Part shown: positions 12,180 through 23,987 of the stretch, piece after piece
Layout of the letters: each line of letters starts with the position of its first letter
Position numbering within the stretch: the first letter of the stretch is position 1
Origin: Ahaetulla prasina
Taxonomy: Eukaryota > Chordata > Lepidosauria > Squamata > Colubridae
Reading direction: 5' to 3'
DNA length: 64,000 bases
Assembly: GCF_028640845.1 (NCBI RefSeq)
Contig: NC_080540.1
Span: 230,128,794 to 230,192,793, forward strand
The notes under the pieces: generated by a model
The model's input: the letters and a program-made list of their open reading frames with translations, nothing else
What the model was told of the DNA's origin: nothing
The model's database searches: none
Made by a program: the position numbers and the translations under genes

Positions 12180-12968
12180 TTTTTCCTTCCTTTTCTATTT
12201 TTTTTTAACCTTTTCTCTCTCTTGGACTTCTCTTTGATTTCTTTCCCTTTTTTCTTTTTCTTTTTTCTTACTTTACATTAACTCGTTTTTATATTGGTTT
12301 ATGCATTTGTATTGTTGTGTGTATATACGTTTATATAAAGTTACTGGGTCATCCCATTTTTGCAGCTCTCCAATTCCACACCTCCATGTATTTTTAAAAA
12401 CAGAACTGCACAATGGAGAGGGGGTTCCTTTTCTGGCGGAGTGCTTTGATGAGTCTTTTTACAGAGAGCATGTTTTGTACTTTAGCGTTTCTTTGCATTC
12501 AGAACTATGATGGAACTCCTTTTTTCATTCTTCATGCTTTCCACTGAAATTTTAATCCTAATCAGTTTCTGGATCTTAACACTTAGCAATTGCGTTTCTG
12601 CAAGAGAAGAGATTCTGTAGATCTAAAGCAACTTCTAAAAATGACCTGGCCCAGCTCCTCTTAGCCCCACTTAATTGGCAGAAAAGTATAGTACCAACAG
12701 CAATGGGTGGGATTTCAGATAATGATTGGCCTGAAGAATGAAAATATATCCTTGCTTATTCTTGCACTTGAAACAAAACATCTATTCATATCAAGAGACC
12801 CTAAATCAAGTTAAATCCAGGGATTTATAATTTCACATTGGCTACTGGATTTGGTTTGCAAAAATCCAAACAGTCACTAGATGTAGAATTTTCTGGTTTA
12901 TGGCTGCCACTAGATGCTCTAACTTAAATCTGATAGGTCTATTCAAAGGCTGTTACAGTTAGCTAGAC
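12180..12968. other. Pyrimidine-rich tract and unassigned DNA
   Basis: The strand shown is T/C-rich at about 12180-12290 and then shows nothing recognisable. The tract may be the 3' UTR of the L1 just upstream. Confidence 0.3.
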
Positions 12969-13137
12969 CAGTGGCCCCCAACCTTTTGGGCACCAGGGGA
13001 CCGGTTCCATGGAGACAGATTTTTCTGTGGACCAGAGGGGGCGTGATTTTGCATGCTGTTGCATCCCACAGACAGGGCTCCACTTATTTGTGTGGCCTGG
13101 TTTCTAGCATACTGTGGACCGAGGTTGGGGACCCCTG
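12969..13137. mobile_element. hAT-type MITE (CAGTGGCCCCCAACC family)
   Basis: It starts CAGTGGCCCCCAACC and ends GGTTGGGGACCCCTG. The flanks agctagac (12961-12968) and ggctagac (13138-13145) match at 7 of 8 bases. The interior contains the conserved gaccggttccatgg segment. A second copy is at 49219-49345. Confidence 0.75.
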
Positions 13138-13145
13138 GGCTAGAC

Positions 13146-15859
13146 TACACTCCCAATTAATTAGAAGCACAGACCCCAATTGCTAGGAAATAATATACAG
13201 GCCTTGCCCTTCCCTCCCCTCTCCTTACAGCCCGTTCTGAAAATAGAGGATGTTGATTCAGAAAGTCTTTGTTTGGGTTCAGGAGACTTCTTATAGCTCT
13301 CTAACTAGAACAATCTTCAGATATCCAACATCTGCGTGGAGACTACAGTTCTGGGATTGGTGTGTAGTTGTGCATTTGAAAAACTGTGAGAGAATTTCCC
13401 ACCAGATTGAAACTTTAAAAAGGAAACTCTGGAACATTGGCCATGTTGACTAAGAATTCAGGGAGTTTTGTACCCAACATATTAGAAAGCTGCCAAGTTC
13501 AAACATTTTAGAGTGTTCTTTTTTTGGGTCATCTGGGTTCCACAGAATTAAGGGGGAGGGAAATTCTTTGAAAGGGGCTAATGGTGGGGTGGAGACCTTG
13601 AACTCAGCCATCCAATCCTGTTCTTCCCCTCAAACTTGCTAAGTCACCAGCTTTCGCAAGCTGGGTTTGTCAGAAGCTCCACCTCTCTTGGTCAGGAGTT
13701 CCAGGAACTATTCTTTTTTAACAAACAGGTTCTGCAGCCTGAAAAAAAATGAAAAACCATGGTCTAGAATTTCTCTTTTAAATCTCTAAATTCTTTTATA
13801 CTTTCTTAAGTGAAAGGAAATAAACACACACATACAAACAGAGGCACATTCACTTTTTTTTTTAAGATTCACACTCAAGACATAATAGTTCAGTATGGTT
13901 GTTAAGGGAAAAAAATGGAAGTAATAGAAAATACAAAAAATAATAATACTTCACATGACACTGACAGAGACTTAGGTTTGTGCAGTTGTGTAGACCTGCT
14001 CCCACTGAGTTTTATGACAGAAGGGATGGTACAGCTGGCTCCTCCGAGGGAAAAAGCCCCTTATCACCAGCTTCAGGGAGTTATCAGACTGGACAGAGTA
14101 AAGCCCAGCCTCTCCTGAGAAGGTCTTGGAGAAATGCTCAGAGTGGCTTGCTAACAAGATGGCATGTTAATTACATGGCAGAGATATAGCTATGTCTATA
14201 CAACCATAACATACAATGCCACAGCAAATCACAGAGAAGAGAAAGGACAGAGGAAAAACTATTATTCAGAGTCTCGATTCCCCCTTCTTAAAAGTACAGT
14301 AATGCATCTCTGAGCAGCCTTAAACCTGCTCCTATCACAGAGTTTAAAAGGAAGGTTTGACCCACGATGCATGCTGAGCCTTGAGTCAATGCTCAGATAA
14401 TGCTTGTTAAAACTCCCCTTCTGGGTTGGTAAGATCCACACCAAAGTGCTACATTCCACCCACTGCAAGGAAAAGCAAAGTTAAGGCCACATTCAAGAGG
14501 TTGAGAACTTGGAAAATGAAAGGTAGCCAAAATAACATTAGCTTTGCCATTCCAAATGTACTCTGCGTATAGTAGAAAATTCAACAAATTCAACAGATGA
14601 ATCTCATTGGTCAGCTCCACATCAACATCATGGCACTCAACCCCTCCTCAACATTTTCCACATATGGCACTGAAATTACAGCACTGAATATTGCCTGTAA
14701 CAACCTCCAAAGCAGCCCCCACCCCCAAAAAAGGTGAATCTGCAAAAACATTCACAAGGCTGTGAACTGCTTCACAGTGCTTAAGTTTGTTTTGCTGCAT
14801 CAGAATGGATCTCTGTTTCAAGTTGCCAATCTGCTTTGATAGAGTCATCTGTTCGAAGCTTCCTCAGATCAAAGATTACCTTCGGAGGATTTGAACAGCC
14901 CTAATTTAACAGCACAATTATTTTTGGAATGTCGATTTTATCTGGTTGCTCAATAAGAGAGAAGGCTAAAGCCTTCTATAATTTTTGATTAAGAAGATAG
15001 AAAAGAGAATTTGTGTTTTTAAATATTAAAGGGGTAATCAAATCCACTCAAATACACATTCTTTGACCCTAGGCCAAAGCAGGAGACAGACAATAAAACA
15101 GTCATAGTTCATACTTAAGCCCATTGATATGTATGGCTCATCTGCGTTCTAAGGAAAAACAATGTTTCATTGTTGAATGGCAGAATTTTGCAACTCCCGT
15201 AGTTCTCTTTAGAGACCCTGGACTGCCAGGAAAAAGTTATGTAAAACTGCTCAGGGTGACCCGATCGGTGATACGAAGAAATTATAGATTCCTCCCTCTT
15301 CCTGCTTCTTCGTAGAACTGGAAGTCAAACTCGCCATCTGGCAACAACTGGCAGTATGTACTTGCCAAGCTTCGCATTGCTGGCACCATTCGGGAAGTTC
15401 ATTTTAGAAAGGAATCTTTAATGCTAGTCTTGGAATGAACACAGATCTAGGAAACTTTAAAAGGAATTTCCCATCCTCATTTATTACTGACCTCACTAAG
15501 GCAAGATCTCTCTGAATGATTTGAAAAGCTTTTTTCCCCCAGCTCTCTCACTACCTGGGCTGAGTTGCCACTTGTGAGATAAGCTGCCAACACCCTTTGT
15601 CTGTTGATTGATTGTGTCTACTCTGCTTTCTATGCCTTTCTCAGCCTGCCCACAAGCTCTTCACAGTATACCAAAAAGAAAAAAGAAAAAGAAAACATAC
15701 CCTCAACCTATGGCACCACTAGATAACAGAAAGAAGTGAATACTGATAAATTGGAAGGCTCTGAAAAAGTAAGACTCCACTCCAAGAAGATATTTAACAG
15801 GGTTTTTAATGGCTATTCACCACAGAGATCTACATTCTGAGGCCATCTACTCTTTAAGT
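13146..15859. other. Unassigned intronic DNA
   Basis: About 2.7 kb without a recognisable repeat, RNA gene or exon. Short open frames occur on both strands but match nothing I know and lack coding character. As low-repeat sequence within a KLF9 intron it would be a reasonable place to look for conserved regulatory DNA. Confidence 0.35.
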
Positions 15860-15989
15860 CAGAGGTCTTCAAACTTGGCAGCTTTAAGACTTGTGAACTT
15901 CAACGCCCAGAATTCTCCAGCCAGCTGGCTGGAGAATTCTGGGAGTTGAAGTCCACAAGTCTTAAAGCTGCCAAGTTTGAAGACCTCTG
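15860..15989. mobile_element. 130-bp hairpin MITE, hAT type (copy 2)
   Basis: Ends CAGAGGTCTTC/GAAGACCTCTG, with exact 8-bp duplication ctttaagt at 15852-15859 and 15990-15997. The arms are near-perfect complements. The length is identical to copy 1. Confidence 0.85.
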
Positions 15990-16225
15990 CTTTAAGTGAT
16001 GGGGACATTCTCCTATCATGGATTCTCTTGGGGTCTCTCCCCAGTTGAGAAAAGATTTGTAAATTAAATGGACACTCTACCCCACCCATGTGATTCTGGG
16101 TTTTTTTATGTTGGGAATATAATTTGTAGCAGCTCTTTGGGGACAGATAGTGTGGGAACCACTTGGAAAAAAACACAAGATTGTAAAGAGGGACTTTTAT
16201 GAAGCAAGTACTGACTCCATAAATA

Positions 16226-16638
16226 CCATATTTTTCGGACTGTAAGATGCACCGGAGTATAAGACACACCTTAGTTTTTGGGGAGGAAAATAAGAAAAAG
16301 TTGATTGGTGGGTGGATGGCCTCCCGGAATACCCCTAATCAGCTGTTCTCAGAGGTGAACTTTAGCAACAGGTTTGTTGGTTATGAGCTCTGTGCCATGT
16401 TGTGTTTTTTTTGGCAGCCTCTGAAACATCCCTTTAAGAGGCTTTTTTCAGCTTCTGAAACTTCGTTATTGAAGCTTTTTTTTCAGCCTCTGAAAGCTCC
16501 CTTTAAGAGGGTTTTTTCAGCTTCTGAAATCTCCGTTTCAGAGGCTGGGCGGGGCTATATTCTGTGTATAAGATGCACCCAAATTTTTACCTTCTTTTAG
16601 GGAGTAAAAAGATGTGTCTTATACTCTGAAAAATATGG
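16226..16638. mobile_element. TA-flanked MITE with TATAAGA-type ends and internal tandem repeat
   Basis: The inverted ends are CCATATTTTTCGGAC and its complement (GAAAAATATGG at the right). Each is flanked by TA, and each is followed by a gtataaga...gcac block. The interior carries two to three copies of a roughly 40-bp unit with cagcttctgaaa. A second, rearranged copy is at 53403-53890. TA flanks suggest a Tc1/mariner-like or related transposase; the class is uncertain. Confidence 0.7.
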
Positions 16639-17165
16639 TACCCCCACAATCTTAACACTTCAACACTTATAAACAATTTGAACTACTATTTAAATATACT
16701 GCAATCTTCTTTATTTCCCAAAAAACTGGAGTCACTCATGGGTTTTTGGCAAATTCTACATTGTCCAAGCATTCGTCATTTGGCGGTTTAGTTCTCATCT
16801 TTCCCTCTTAAGCAGTAGATGTTCCAGAATTGTCTAGAAGCTATTAAGTTTCCATGGGCTAAACCAAAGTATCAGCAATGATCTGTCAGGTATCTTTTTC
16901 CATTTTCTTAAAAAAGTACTGTTTTATTTGGGTATTTCACAACAATTTTACTTTTTCATTTCTCTTCTGGCATCAATTGTCCCAAACACTTAACTTCCTA
17001 GACCTAATCTTAGGACTGGGAATGCCACTATTCAAAAACATCCGGATACTTCAAAGTCAGCTGGTAGCAACCTGCAAAGCTTCCTTTTGCTCCACATAAG
17101 TGATTTTTTTTAAAAAATCAGTTTGTTATAAACATGTATAGTTAGAAAAGCATAAAGGAACTATA
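16639..17165. other. Unassigned DNA
   Basis: No recognised feature. A short plus-strand open frame at 16878-17099 is probably chance. Confidence 0.3.
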
Positions 17166-17835
17166 CGTAGTCCTTGACTTATGACCACAATTGAGCCCAA
17201 TATTTACATTGGTGAGACATGTGTTAAGTGAATTTTGCCCCATTTTACAATCCTTCTTGCCACAGCTGTTAAGTGAATCACTGCAGTGGTTAAGTCAGTA
17301 ACATGATTGTTAAGCAAATCTGGCTTCCCCATTGACTTTGCTTGTCAGAAGGTCACAAAGGGTGATCACGTGACTCCAGGATGCTGCACCCGTCATAAAT
17401 GTGAATTATTATTATTATTATTTTTTTTGCATTTATATCCCGCCCTTCTCCGAAGACTCAGGGCGGCTTACACTATGTCAAACAATAGTCATCATCCATT
17501 TATATATTATATACAAAGTCAACTTATTGTCCCCAACAATCTGGGTCCTCATTTTACCTACCTTATAACGGATGGAAGGCTGAGTCGACCTTGGGCCTGG
17601 TGGGACTTGAACCTGCAGTAATTGCAGGCAGCTGCTGTTAATAACAGACTGCATTAGTCTGTTGAGCCACCAGAGGCCCTAGCCATTCAATTGCCAAGCA
17701 TCTGAATTTTGATCATGTGATCATGGGGATGCTGCAATGGTCATAAATGTGAAAAAGGGTCATAAGTCACTTTATTCAGTGCCGTTGTAACTTTAAAGGT
17801 CACTAAATGAACTGTTGCAAGTCGAGGACTATCTG
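17166..17835 (-). mobile_element. TA-flanked MITE, long form, split by a SINE
   Basis: Reverse orientation relative to the family consensus. It starts CGTAGTCCTTGAC after TA and ends GAGGACTATCTG. The MITE sequence is continuous when 17404-17687 is removed, which dates the SINE as the later insertion. Confidence 0.75.
17404..17687 (-). mobile_element. Sauria-type tRNA SINE with L2-like 3' tail
   Basis: Minus strand. The tRNA-like head is at the right end (complement of gttgagccaccagaggccc). A body follows with the complement of caatctgggtcctcatttta. The 3' tail is a CCGCCCT...AGGGCGG hairpin followed by an A/T-rich microsatellite. The tail closely matches the 3' tail of the L2-like LINE at 55195-55913 but differs from the tail of the SINE at 56408-56648, although the two SINE bodies match. 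Confidence 0.75.
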
Positions 17836-18840
17836 CAGGGGCGTTAAGGGAAAAATGCATTCAGATGCACAATGCAGGAAGTTATGTTGGAAAGATCGCA
17901 CTTAGAAAGAACAAAGTTGCTCTTCATTTTTTTCATAATGCTCTGTGGACAAGCTGTCTATTTAGGCAGCAAGAATAGAAGACAAGCTCTGAAGATTATT
18001 TCAGTTTGGATAGTAGCTAGATATGGTATTTATCTGTCCATATAGGAAACATGCATTAATGCTGGAATTATGCTTTTTTTTGGTTGTTAAAATTTTTTGA
18101 AATTGGATCCCATTGCTCATTTCTTTTTCAGACTAGGAAGAAAACAGGTCCATAATGGAGAGAAACAAGTATGATGTAGGTTGATGTCCTGAATCAGGAA
18201 AAAAGTTACATTGGTTGAGTCCGAACCAAATGATAAAAGTGTCTTATTTCAAGTAGGTGGCAAGATGGAAGCATCAGATAATAAGAACCGTAATGTAGTA
18301 ATCCAGGAGATTTCTTAGTAAGTAGCTAATTATTTGGCCACCTGGGGAAGTCCCCAAGGGCAGAGGGAGGAATTTCCTCATGTGTGTTGTATATCAACAG
18401 ATCCGGCATTTGGAGAATGTCCACGGCTAGCAATTAAAGTTACTAGCTTTGATGTCAAAGGATGAAGCTGATGGATAAGCCTGGCTCTTGTCATTCACTG
18501 CTTCCTTTCAAAATGGGCATTTTCCTTGCTTAGGTTGGACTATGTCGGCACTCTATTTCATGGAAAGAAACATTTGTCTCTTCAAAACATTAATGTGAAT
18601 AAATTTTAATCCGTTTTATGGGACTAAAGTATTGCAGTAGGCAATACAATCATTGCCTACATGAATAGTAAATTGAAATCAGGAATTAAACATACATTAT
18701 CTACATGAGAGTCAAAGGGAGCAAAAGAGTAATAATACCTGCCTTAATGATAGAAATTGTTTTTTTTTTAAATTTTTCCAAAGGAAAGATTTCCTGACAT
18801 GCTAGTTATCTCATGTAGTCATTGCATCTACCAGATTATG
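17836..18840. other. Unassigned intronic DNA
   Basis: No recognised feature in about 1 kb. Confidence 0.35.
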
Positions 18841-19220
18841 CAGGTAGTCCTTGACTTAAAACAGTTCATTTAGTGACCATTCAGAGTTACAACGGCACTG
18901 AAAAAAATGACTTCTGACCATTTTTCACACTTATGACCATTGCAGCATCTCCATGGTCATGTGCTTGAAAACTGATGCACATTTACGATGTTTGCAGTGT
19001 CCCAGGATCATGTGATCACCTTCTGTGATCTTCTGTCCAGCAGAGTCAATGGGGAAACCAGATTCACTTAACAACGATGTTATTAATTTAAAAACTGCAG
19101 TGATTCACTTAACAAATGTGGCAAGAAAAGTCATAAAATGGGACAAACTCATTTAACAAATGTTTTATTTAGCAACATAAATTTTGGGCTCTGTTGTGGA
19201 CATAACTTGAGGACTACCTG
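18841..19220 (+). mobile_element. TA-type MITE, long form
   Basis: A well-preserved 380-bp copy starting CAGGTAGTCCTTGAC and ending GAGGACTACCTG. It can serve as the reference copy of the family. Immediate flanks are TG and CA here, so the TA duplication has decayed or is not strict. Confidence 0.75.
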
Positions 19221-20153
19221 CACTGAAATCTGTCCATTTATATCATGTATCTCTCGCCATGAATAAAATGTTGGGGCCATAATATGGACAACGCAATGCC
19301 ATGGAATTAGGACTAGTATGCAATTAAAGTAAATAATTTACTAACACCCAACCCCCATATGGAGATTCCCATACACACATGATAAACTATGCTTTGTTTC
19401 TTGTAATTGTCCCAGGTGCCTCTAAAAAGCATATCTTTTACATTGCCTATAAAAACTCTGCAAGAAAAACAGAGCTTGAGAGTGTGTTTAATTCTTCATG
19501 ATCAGGCTTAGAAAGCAAAGCATCTGTCTGTTCTTAGTTTCACATCCCAGCTAACCCAAATCTTCCACAGCCTACGTGAAAACATTCAGCACAACTCGCA
19601 TGCATTGTTGGTGCAATAGGATTTTGGTGGCTCCGCACTTCTGAGGTCCCTATAGATAGTGCCAAAACCATCATGATAATCCCCGCATTACTTAGTTTAG
19701 CCAGTCCTCTCCACCCCACCCCTCTCTGGCACCTTCTTTCTCTGAAGCCTGCCAGGTTGGTGAGAGCCATTTTGTCAATGTGTTTCTAAGGCAAGGCTCA
19801 AAGTGCACAACATGCACCTTATGCGTACAGCCTTACCAGGGAAAATATGGTTTTAATAATATTGGTAAAGAAAACGCTAAAAAGGTACAACATATAAGAT
19901 AGAAGAAAACAGCCAAAAAATGCCTCCAGAGAGATGCGGAGTGAACAAAAGAGAAACGGGCTCTCAGTCTGCTTGTATTCAATGTTTATTTGCTTCAGCC
20001 ATAATCATCCCGTATCTTAGTCCAAGAGAGTGGTGGAAAAATCTTTGGCACTTCAGAGGTGGTTATAATAGTCCTAATCAGCAGAGACAATGATAAGGAA
20101 TGCTGGAATTATAAATTAGCAACCAGTTGAGATCCATCATCATGATCTATTTA
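19221..20153. other. Unassigned intronic DNA
   Basis: No recognised gene or repeat. Confidence 0.35.
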
Positions 20154-20365
20154 CAGATAGTCCTCATTTAACAACTGCTTCATCTAGTGACCATTCGCAA
20201 TTATGGTGATGAAAAAATAACTTTATGACCGGTCCTCACATACAGACCTTTGTAGGTCTGTAAAGCATAGAAAAACTAAAGTAAAAACGTGAGCACATGT
20301 GAGGTTTCACTTAATGACCAAGTTGCCAGTTCCAATTGTAGTTGGAGCTAAAGGAGGAATACCTG
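20154..20365 (+). mobile_element. TA-flanked MITE, short form
   Basis: The same ends as the long form (CAGATAGTCCTC...GAGGAATACCTG, preceded by TA) but only about 210 bp, with a different centre. Other short copies are at 48629-48944 and 53145-53312. Confidence 0.6.
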
Positions 20366-22900
20366 TGTATATCATTGAATTATATTTTCTCTACAAGTAA
20401 CATGAATTCTGATCCCTACATATGATGATAGGGATTTGATAGGCCAAGGGAACTAGTGTTTCAGAGACAAAACACTGAAGTTTCTAGTTAAATTATAAAC
20501 CTGTTTCTTGCAAATAACTCAGTGATGCAATACAAACTCAAAGCAAAACAGGGATTATTTCTTAATTTCCATCCCAAATTTCTCCGCCCTTCAGTTGATA
20601 GTAAATGGTTTGCTGTTCTCTGAACTAGCTCCTTGATGGAAAAGCCTTGAATTCACAAGCATAGGAAAACATGGAAGGTCAATAAATACTACTACTAATT
20701 TGATACTATTAATTTGTAGAATCGTCACTGTCAGTCACAATACTCAGAATATTGTATAGATGTTGATATCAGGGAACTATAACCAGTGATAGGAAAAGGG
20801 AAATTTTAATGTTATTTCTATAATGTAGACCTTTGGGTTAGCTGAGTATTGAGCCATATGGCTTCCTTTTCCGAAGTCCTACCTTTAATCTTATTACTGA
20901 GAAGAAACAAATGTAAGGACTTGCTTCATTAGAATGATTAGAAAATGATCGGCATTTCCTATGTGTAGGATATTACTGGGGCATTCTCAGCAATTGATCT
21001 GGCTTTACAAATTATTTAGTATTTCTGCCATGCTACAGAAAAGAGCTGATGCTCATATTCTCTTTCCTTCCTGTGTTATGGGTTTTAGCCACAGGAATCA
21101 CTGCTGAATGACACACGACACTCCTTTTCCTGTGCATTTTCCATTCTGCAGTTTACGATGCCCGTTGTGTGAACAGGAAAATAGAGTTGAGAATCTCTCC
21201 CACACATCATCCAGGAATACTCCACCATAGACATTCAGCCAAATCTAGTTTGCCCCTCTTCCTTAGAGGGGCAAACTAATGTACCTAATGTGGACATCAA
21301 TAGTACCATGACCGGCTTCCTATACTGAAGATTTACTCCTTCTCAAGTCAATTTTTAAAAAAATGTATGACGGGGAAAATAATCTATAAAAAAAATGCTA
21401 AGGATTACGGACTTCCGTTTTGCTTTCCCAGCAACTATCCCATCTCCATGCAAGGCACTTTAAGCCTTACATGCATCACATATTCGTCATAAGAAAGAAA
21501 TCAAATCCATTCTTATACTATCTGACCAACGTTTTTCTTCAGCTCCTAACTCACATGACCTAATCTAGGTCACAAAAAAACTGTTTCACAGATCATTTGG
21601 ATTGAGGAACAACTTGCAACATTGAGTCTTGTTACTCTGTCTGGTTTTCAAATAGCAGGAACAGAACACAAATAGAAAAACACATATTCACAAGTGAATG
21701 CTGCTTATTTCCCAAGATGGTATTGAAATTCCTTACCATGTTGCTTGTGCTTTCAACAAGCCGTTTATCAGACCATACAACTATTGCCTGGATTATTTTT
21801 GTTCCCTGCCAAAGGAAACCCCAAATAACATACAATCTGACCACCCCAAGACCATGCTCCTTGTGTTGGAAATGGAATGCCACTCTATAATCACATGACC
21901 AACAAAAAAGGCAAGCTAAAGTTGTGATGTGTGTTTTGCCAATGAGGCACCATAAATATATGTAGCCCCATGTGTCATCTTCAAAGCTTACTAATCACCT
22001 CATGTTTGATCACAGATGCTGCCAACACACCCACATACAACAACTGGGTACAATGCACTTTGGTGGAAAAGATGGCATTCATTTCCCCCAATCATTTCGT
22101 CTTTCAAAGAAGCTCACTTTAAATATCCTAATCAGCGTTTATCTTTAAACATATTCGCCAAGTGCTAGGAATGCACTTTCCGGTGTCTGCAAGACAGTAC
22201 CAGATGTACTAAGAAACAGAATTATAACCCGTTATAATGTGCTGGGGTCTGAACCAAGAATAAGCAAACATACCCTCAGAAGAAGCAACTTACTGATGAT
22301 GCACTCAACAAGTTCAAAGCCCACAAAAGGAGGCAATTAGGCAACGCATGACGCAAGTGTCTCAAACGAAGACAGCTGCCATGTTACTGAAGACTGAATG
22401 AAAATAACAAATTTCTCTTTTTAAAAAAATAGTGGTGTCACATGCATTTGGACATCATTAAACAAAACTGTCCCAAAACATGGACCTTAGGGCCTTCTGC
22501 TTTTGCTGCCATTATTCTTTCCCGCCCCTTGTGTTTGACATCCCAAGGCAATGAAAACCAACAAGCGTCCACGTGGGAGACCTCATGAGAATTGGAAAAA
22601 TACGTCATCAATCCACGACAGCCGCCAAACCCCGCCACGCCCAGGTGGAGTTCATGGAATCCAGAGGTGCCAAAGAAGCTAAGCCAGGCCTAGCATTAAA
22701 AAAATGTCTATTCTAAGGCAGTAGCCAAATAAAACATTAAGTTAGCTCCCAGTCTACAATTTCAGGAGAATCCTAACCCAGTTGTTGAGCAGCTTTTGAT
22801 TGATAAGAGAAAACCTTAAAGGGAGGGCCCTCAAGCAAACACAAAATAGGAGGAAACCCTCAAATCAACTTCACCCATGCAGCCCCCCTGACCCCTCCTC
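20366..22900. other. Unassigned DNA next to KLF9 exon 1
   Basis: About 2.5 kb with no recognised transposon, which makes it the longest repeat-poor stretch in the intron. It adjoins the CpG island. No coding signal was seen. It is a plausible location for intronic regulatory elements, but no specific site can be defended. Confidence 0.35.
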
Positions 22901-23054
22901 CAACATCCTTTAGAGATTGAGATGAGGGCTTTAGAAGGGAACAGCTCCTCTACTGGCCGCGATCGGCTTGGTGTAAGGCAAGCGATCTATAGAACAGGGG
23001 GAAGACACGAAAGATCCCGGAGGGGGTCATCCACTCCCAACACCCTCATCTCCT

Positions 23055-23090
23055 CCATCCATCCATCCATCCATCCATCCACCCATCCTC
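23055..23090. repeat. (ATCC)n microsatellite
   Basis: About eight tandem ATCC units in KLF9 intron 1, some 375 bp past the splice donor. Confidence 0.9.
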
Positions 23091-23444
23091 AGCATTTTGA
23101 CGCGTCATTTGCAGTAACACCCTATGCCCAAACGCACGCAGCCTGCACCAGAGCGAGCTCGGGAAGAGAGAAGGCAAAGCAGGGACGGGCAAGGCAGGAA
23201 GAGCGGCGCTAAGGCAACCGCGGCATTTTAAGGAGGGTTCAACTGAGGACAACCGACATACTTGAAGGAGGGGGAGGAAAAGCGAGCTGCCGCCGCGGCC
23301 GCCGCGACAGAAGAGCTGGGCTCGGCTCCCCTTCCTCGTACTAAACCCCTTGCCTTTTGCAAACACGTTCGACTCCCGGGCCGTCCCCACCCGCCCGCCC
23401 GCCCGCCGGCGCCCCTCCACTCCCCCGCCCCTCCCCCGCCGTTC

Positions 23445-23464
23445 ACCTGAGTGCCGCCGCTCAC
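23445..23464 (-). promoter_or_regulatory. KLF9: KLF9 exon 1 splice donor, tandem
   Basis: The expected donor is CACACAG|GTGAGC at 23465/23464. A second donor-like site, ACTCAG|GTGAAC, lies 18 bases downstream. Use of the second would add six codons in frame just after the first finger. The block CAGGTGANCGGCGG is repeated, which suggests a short tandem duplication. Confidence 0.65.
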
Positions 23465-23987
23465 CTGTGTGGACCCGGTAGTGGGCTTTGAGGTGGGAGG
23501 ACTTGCCGTACACTTTGCCACAGCCGATGTAGGGGCACTTGTGTCTCTTTTCCGCGGCCAGCTTGCCTTTGACCGGTCCACCGCCGTGCAGGAGGGCCAG
23601 GGCGCCGGGCCCTCTGGCAGCCTCCTGGCCCTCGGCCGGGCTGTGGGAAGGGCTCGATCCCGATTCGGTGGTCACGTCGCTGTCGGAGCCGATGTCCTCG
23701 TCGGGGCTTTCCACGCTGTCGCTGCAGATGGAAGGGGCGGGGAGGGCTCTGTATTTGTTCAAGTCCAGCAAGCTCTTGGCGATGGTCACCAGCGTGCAAT
23801 AATCCTTCCAGGCGTCCCGGGGGTCGTTCATTTCCTTGGTCACGACGGCAGCAGCGGCGGCGGCTTCCTCCTCGGGCATCTTCAGGACCTCGGCTTCGCG
23901 GGTCACGTCCGGCGGTGCCACGGAGCGGTTGGAAATGGAGACCAAGCACTGGGCAGCCACGAAGTCCATGTAAGCCACCGCTGACAT
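23465..23987 (-). CDS. KLF9: Kruppel-like factor 9, exon 1 coding part (partial)
   Basis: KLF9 (BTEB1) is a nuclear zinc-finger protein that binds GC/GT boxes. Exon 1 encodes residues 1-174 plus one base. The start MSAVAYMDFVAAQCLV matches vertebrate KLF9, and its AAQCLVSI helix is the Sin3-interaction motif of this subfamily. Other family signatures are KDYCTLVTIAKSLLDLNKYR (61-80) and SPDEDIGSDSDVTTESG (94-110). The first C2H2 finger is complete: Cys151, Cys156, His169, His173. The exon ends within the linker after HT, at a GTGAGC donor, as in known KLF9 genes. The ATG at 23987 has A at -3. The frame stays open upstream, but only from a GTG, so this ATG is the start. An alanine run (42-47) is absent from human KLF9 as I remember it. 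Fingers 2 and 3 must be on exon 2, outside the window. Confidence 0.95.

Larger units (their letters stand above)
5480..12180 (+). mobile_element. Decayed L1 LINE (ORF1 and ORF2 remnants), split by CR1
   Basis: This is a heavily mutated, AT-rich L1. An ORF1 remnant starts with a true ATG at 5961 and continues in pieces to about 6580. Its N-terminus is charged and heptad-like, as expected for the coiled coil of ORF1p. ORF2 follows near 6880 with an endonuclease-like start (a WNINGVNAPQKR stretch). A reverse-transcriptase-like segment (GKIPGPDRLSGSYYKYFKDE) lies near 8200. After the CR1 insertion (8340-10160) the reading resumes with DAEKAFDNL-like coding near 10385. ORF2-like coding peters out near 12,080. 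Stops and frameshifts are everywhere, so it is inactive. The 5' limit is uncertain. Confidence 0.65.

Noticed and set aside
17580..17690. tRNA gene
   Set aside because: The tRNA-like sequence is the degenerate head of a SINE. No intact cloverleaf tRNA was seen anywhere.
1..23400. Search for KLF9 exon 2 (fingers 2 and 3) on the minus strand
   Set aside because: No GC-rich stretch or motif such as RSDELTRH or RSDHLTKH was seen. By-eye search only; it is probably beyond position 1.
23451..23984. 177-codon plus-strand frame opposite KLF9 exon 1
   Set aside because: It is the complement of a GC-rich coding exon, where stop codons are rare; no independent support.
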